This document shows, piece after piece, positions 40,165 through 42,337 of a stretch of DNA of 42,337 bases (position 1 is the first letter of the stretch; the number at the start of each line of letters is the position of its first letter). The stretch comes from Bradyrhizobium sp. Its GTDB lineage: Bacteria; Pseudomonadota; Alphaproteobacteria; Rhizobiales; Xanthobacteraceae. The position numbers and the translations under genes were made by a program. Below the pieces are notes generated by a model. That model saw only the letters and a program-made list of their open reading frames with translations. It was not told the DNA's origin and did not search any database. The DNA lies in assembly GCF_016213215.1 (NCBI RefSeq), contig NZ_JACRAW010000115.1, positions 1 through 42,337 on the forward strand. Direction: 5' to 3'.

Positions 40165-41361
40165 CTATTTCCAAGCGGACTTGTCGGCGTCCCAGCGCTG
40201 CCCATTCAATTCCCTGGCCAGCGCTTCGACCGAACCGTTGTCGTCGGGCAGCTCGCCTTCTTCCTCGCCGGTCGCTTCGTCGGACAGGTTGAGCTTGGGG
40301 CCGGGGCCTTCGTCCGCGGTCGTGATCGAGGGGCTTCCGATCCACAACATCAGGCGGTCGGATGCGCCGGGCTTGTCGGTCGACACCAGCCCGGCGACCT
40401 CGATTGTGTCGGTAAGGCCCAGGGCCGGATAGAGTTGGCTCGGCCGCTTGAAGGTCAGCTTCAACGTTCCGGTCGTCGGATTCCAGCTGGACGAGGCCGG
40501 ACTTGCCGCCAGCGTCCTGCTCAGCACGCCTGAGACGACACTCGCGAGCTTGTCCTTGTTGACGTTGTCGCCGTCGCGCCAGTCGGCCGCCGGAAAGCGG
40601 ATCGCGCGATCGATCTCCACGATGCCGGCGGTCCAGCCGACGGCGACCACGCCGGGCGTCGACTTGAGCCGTGCGATCAGCGCGCCCGCGCGCTCCGGGT
40701 CGGTCGTGAGATTGATGGTCTGCTCGCCGGCGCGCAGCTCGTCGCACGTGATGGGCAGGCTTGACAGCGACACCTCGACGTCCTGCCCCTTCAGGCTCTT
40801 GAGGAGCTCGGTTGCGGCCTCGAGCTTGATCCGGACGCCGATCGCTTCGGGAGAGACCTCGGTGAAATCCTTCGGCGACGGCGTGATGCCGTCGTCAATG
40901 GTCTGGTTTTCCTGGAATTCCCTCTCGCTGAGGTCGGAATTGTCCGAGGACGCCACTTCGGTCACTGTGCGGCCGATCGTGATCTGGCCGCGGAATTCGA
41001 ACGTCTCGCCGGTCGGCTTGCGCTGCAGCTTGATCGTGACGGGCGATTTCTCGCCAAGGGTCTGCGTGTTGCCGGTAAGGGTCTGGCCGCTGACCGACAG
41101 GTTGGCGACGAAGCGGTCCTTGCGTCCGGAACCCTTGTCGAGCGGGTAGCAAACGTCGAGGACCGCCGCGGTGAGCGTCTTTCCTTGCCGGGTCTCTTTC
41201 AGGATCACGTCGGCGTTGCCCTCCATCAATCCGTCGATGGAGGTGAAATAGCGGGTCTCCGTGGTCGGCGGTGCAGCCTTGGGCGAAGCCTTGATCTGGG
41301 CGGGAGCGGAACTTGGCAAAGCCGCCACCAGGGCCGCCAGGCAGAACAGAAGCGCGCGCAT
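40165..41361 (-). CDS. Hypothetical secreted protein
   Basis: A 398-residue protein with a signal peptide (about 1-22, ending SAPAQ) and no recognised domain. It is soluble-looking with alternating beta segments, SLSGQTLTGNTQTLGEKSPV-like repeats of polar residues, a TCDE motif and a GTLKLTFKRPSQ segment; two cysteines. The C-terminus is acidic with PDDNGSVEALARELNG. It probably resides in the periplasm. No function can be assigned. It is separated from groEL by about 140 bases and the groEL terminator. Confidence 0.75.
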   Translation of the reverse strand: MRALLFCLAALVAALPSSAPAQIKASPKAAPPTTETRYFTSIDGLMEGNADVILKETRQGKTLTAAVLDVCYPLDKGSGRKDRFVANLSVSGQTLTGNTQTLGEKSPVTIKLQRKPTGETFEFRGQITIGRTVTEVASSDNSDLSEREFQENQTIDDGITPSPKDFTEVSPEAIGVRIKLEAATELLKSLKGQDVEVSLSSLPITCDELRAGEQTINLTTDPERAGALIARLKSTPGVVAVGWTAGIVEIDRAIRFPAADWRDGDNVNKDKLASVVSGVLSRTLAASPASSSWNPTTGTLKLTFKRPSQLYPALGLTDTIEVAGLVSTDKPGASDRLMLWIGSPSITTADEGPGPKLNLSDEATGEEEGELPDDNGSVEALARELNGQRWDADKSAWK

Positions 41362-41446
41362 CGGTACCTTCCTTGAACGGGCAGAATCGGCGCCAACCTA
41401 GTGCCTTTTCGGCGGCACTTGAATCGGAAAGCACGGCGGCTTGCGC

Positions 41447-41475
41447 AAAAATAAAGGCCGCCCGAAGGCGGCCTT
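41447..41475 (-). terminator. Rho-independent terminator of groEL
   Basis: AAGGCCGCC / GGCGGCCTT (9-base arms, 4-base loop CGAA) followed on the minus strand by TATTTTT; 29 bases after the groEL stop. Confidence 0.88.
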
Positions 41476-41503
41476 CTTGTCGAAATGGAGCGAGCAGACC
41501 GGG

Positions 41504-42337
<834 letters not shown>

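Noticed and set aside
40448..41149. 233-residue plus-strand frame opposite the 40165-41361 gene
   Set aside because: Serine/threonine/arginine-rich antisense frame without signal peptide or ribosome binding site; the minus-strand gene has a proper signal peptide.

Overview
The window is GC-rich chromosomal DNA from an alphaproteobacterium, most likely Bradyrhizobium or a close relative in the Nitrobacteraceae. The protein set supports this: a cysteine-free L36, a TorF-type porin, a GlcDEF glycolate oxidase, a Bug-type binding protein and a Rhizobiales-style GroEL. So do several imperfect palindromic intergenic repeats of the kind scattered through Bradyrhizobium genomes. This is inference from sequence recognition; no search was run. 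I found no rRNA, tRNA, CRISPR array, transposase or integrase.

Layout. Positions 1-2.6 kb hold an amino-acid ABC ATPase, a D-amino-acid aminotransferase and a secreted GlcG/HbpS-family protein. Positions 2.6-18.8 kb are a surface-polysaccharide locus. Its minus-strand arms are (i) a DUF6492-like protein, a Wzx-type flippase and a methyltransferase, and (ii) a Wzz/Wzc-type chain-length protein, a WecG/TagA transferase and GalE. Its plus-strand arm has an acyltransferase with an SGNH domain, an overlapping secreted GH26-like hydrolase, a GT2 transferase and a Wzy/O-antigen-ligase-like polymerase. A GT4 transferase (minus) and a CelD/BcsL-like acetyltransferase (plus) follow. Together these give precursor supply, sugar transfer, flipping, polymerisation, length control and decoration. 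A priming phosphoglycosyltransferase and a Wza-type outer-membrane exporter are not in the window.

Positions 19-21.5 kb carry wrbA, a pirin and a divergent LysR regulator, with matching GAAAC palindromes in front of wrbA and between pirin and lysR; this looks like a small quinone or electrophile-stress regulon. Positions 21.7-26.2 kb hold a Bug-type binding protein, a secreted cysteine-rich protein, an overlapping ybaK-like / haloacid-dehalogenase / dienelactone-hydrolase-like group, and a metal-dependent amidohydrolase behind a strong AT-rich promoter/operator. Positions 26.4-29.9 kb hold rpmJ, a TPR protein, two small hypothetical proteins, an alpha/beta hydrolase and a cytochrome c.

Positions 30-35.1 kb encode glycolate oxidase GlcD, GlcE and GlcF, with a two-part ABM-like gene inserted on the opposite strand between glcD and glcEF. 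A lysine/alanine-rich histone-H1-like protein with its own terminator follows. Positions 35.9-42.3 kb hold a TorF-like porin, an ABC exporter of the SbmA/BacA/YddA type, a META-like lipid- or envelope-associated protein, an unknown secreted protein and the C-terminal half of a GroEL that runs off the right edge.

The most interesting items are the polysaccharide locus with its degenerate tyrosine-kinase P-loop, its coupled hydrolase/acyltransferase pair and its recurrent TTAACCAT and GGGAC palindromic motifs, the predicted LysR regulon, the split glc operon, and an orphan terminator-like hairpin near 39.4 kb. I saw no clearly unprecedented multi-gene system.
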